DNA of 5,490 bases from the NCBI GenBank assembly GCA_003105285.1, contig PQAN01000341.1, positions 1 through 5,490 of the forward strand, written 5' to 3'. Positions 5,214-5,490 of the stretch are shown piece after piece. The notes below the pieces were generated by a model. It searched no databases. It was not told the DNA's origin and worked only from the letters and a program-made list of their open reading frames with translations. Origin of the DNA: Methylocystaceae bacterium. Its GTDB lineage: Bacteria; Pseudomonadota; Alphaproteobacteria; Rhizobiales; Beijerinckiaceae. A program made the position numbers and the translations under genes. Each line of letters starts with the position of its first letter. The first letter of the stretch is position 1.

Positions 5214-5490
5214 TCAGCCGACGATCTCGTTGCCCGAGAAGAACTGCGCGATCTCGACGGCCGCCGTCTCGGGCGCATCGGAGCCGTGCACCGAATTCTC
5301 GCCCGTCGAAATCGCGAATTCCTTGCGGATCGTGCCGGCGTCGGCATTGGCCGGATTGGTCGCGCCCATGACGGCGCGATATTTGGCGATCGCGCCGTCG
5401 CCTTCGAGCACCTGCACGACGACGGGACCCGACGTCACCGAGTCGATGAGCTCGCCGAAGAACGGACGCTCCTTGTGGACGCCGTAGAAG
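5214..5490 (-). CDS. ndk: Nucleoside diphosphate kinase, C-terminal part (5' end outside window)
   Basis: Ndk moves the gamma-phosphate from ATP to NDPs through a phospho-His intermediate and so balances NTP and dNTP pools. The last 91 residues are visible, reading FYGVHKERPFFGELIDS at the window edge through TSGPVVVQVLEG, MGATNPANADAGTIR, the active-site ENSVHGSD and the C-terminal FSGNEIVG. The His of NSVHGSD would be residue 117 if about 49 residues are missing, matching the usual numbering in a protein of about 140 aa. Arg and Asn contacts (NP, TIRKEFA, N of ENSVHG) are intact. The stop is TGA at 5216-5214. It is convergent with the GST gene, with the palindrome at 5158-5190 just downstream. 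The nearby purM-purN pair gives a nucleotide-metabolism neighbourhood. Confidence 0.96.
   Translation of the reverse strand, partial: FYGVHKERPFFGELIDSVTSGPVVVQVLEGDGAIAKYRAVMGATNPANADAGTIRKEFAISTGENSVHGSDAPETAAVEIAQFFSGNEIVG

Noticed and set aside
1..5490. CRISPR array, IS terminal repeats, transposase, integrase, phage or toxin-antitoxin genes
   Set aside because: No regularly spaced direct repeats, no paired terminal repeats around an ORF and no recombinase motifs were seen in any frame.

Overview
This is a GC-rich chromosomal window, about 65-75% GC in most coding stretches by eye, from what looks like an alphaproteobacterium of the Hyphomicrobiales (Rhizobiales). The evidence is the style of the PurM, PurN and Ndk proteins, the strong GC bias and the purM-purN pair close to ndk. 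A methanotroph-type genus such as Methylosinus or Methylocystis would fit, but that is a guess; nothing in the window proves it. Most of the content is housekeeping.

Layout from left to right. Positions 87-425 and 614-973 hold two small, probably cytosolic, mainly helical proteins of unknown function on the + strand. Between them, at 531-555, lies a cluster of symmetric GACAA/TTGTC half-sites that looks like an operator. Positions 974-1286 carry no convincing gene, only a hairpin and a possible promoter. Positions 1287-1940 encode a methyltransferase-like protein in markedly AT-rich DNA (about 34% GC over 1441-1560), which looks horizontally acquired. A tRNA-Cys(GCA) gene follows on the - strand (2015-2088), with a nested hairpin between it and the methyltransferase-like gene.

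From 2248 the purine core begins. purM (AIR synthetase) and purN (GAR transformylase) overlap by 4 bases in a GTGA junction and are almost certainly one translationally coupled operon for de novo IMP synthesis. Downstream, a possible small membrane protein is encoded on the - strand (3887-4189). It is divergent from a complete GST-fold protein of the metaxin/FAXC type (4325-5032). The window ends inside ndk (nucleoside diphosphate kinase, - strand, 3' part only), convergent with the GST gene. A perfect 15-base-arm palindrome lies in the gap between those two genes.

PurN, PurM and Ndk all serve nucleotide metabolism: purine ring assembly, then NDP to NTP conversion. I see no phage, IS, CRISPR or defence system. 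The points most worth a second look are the AT-rich methyltransferase-like gene beside the tRNA, the half-site cluster at 531-555 and the small antisense-side membrane ORF.
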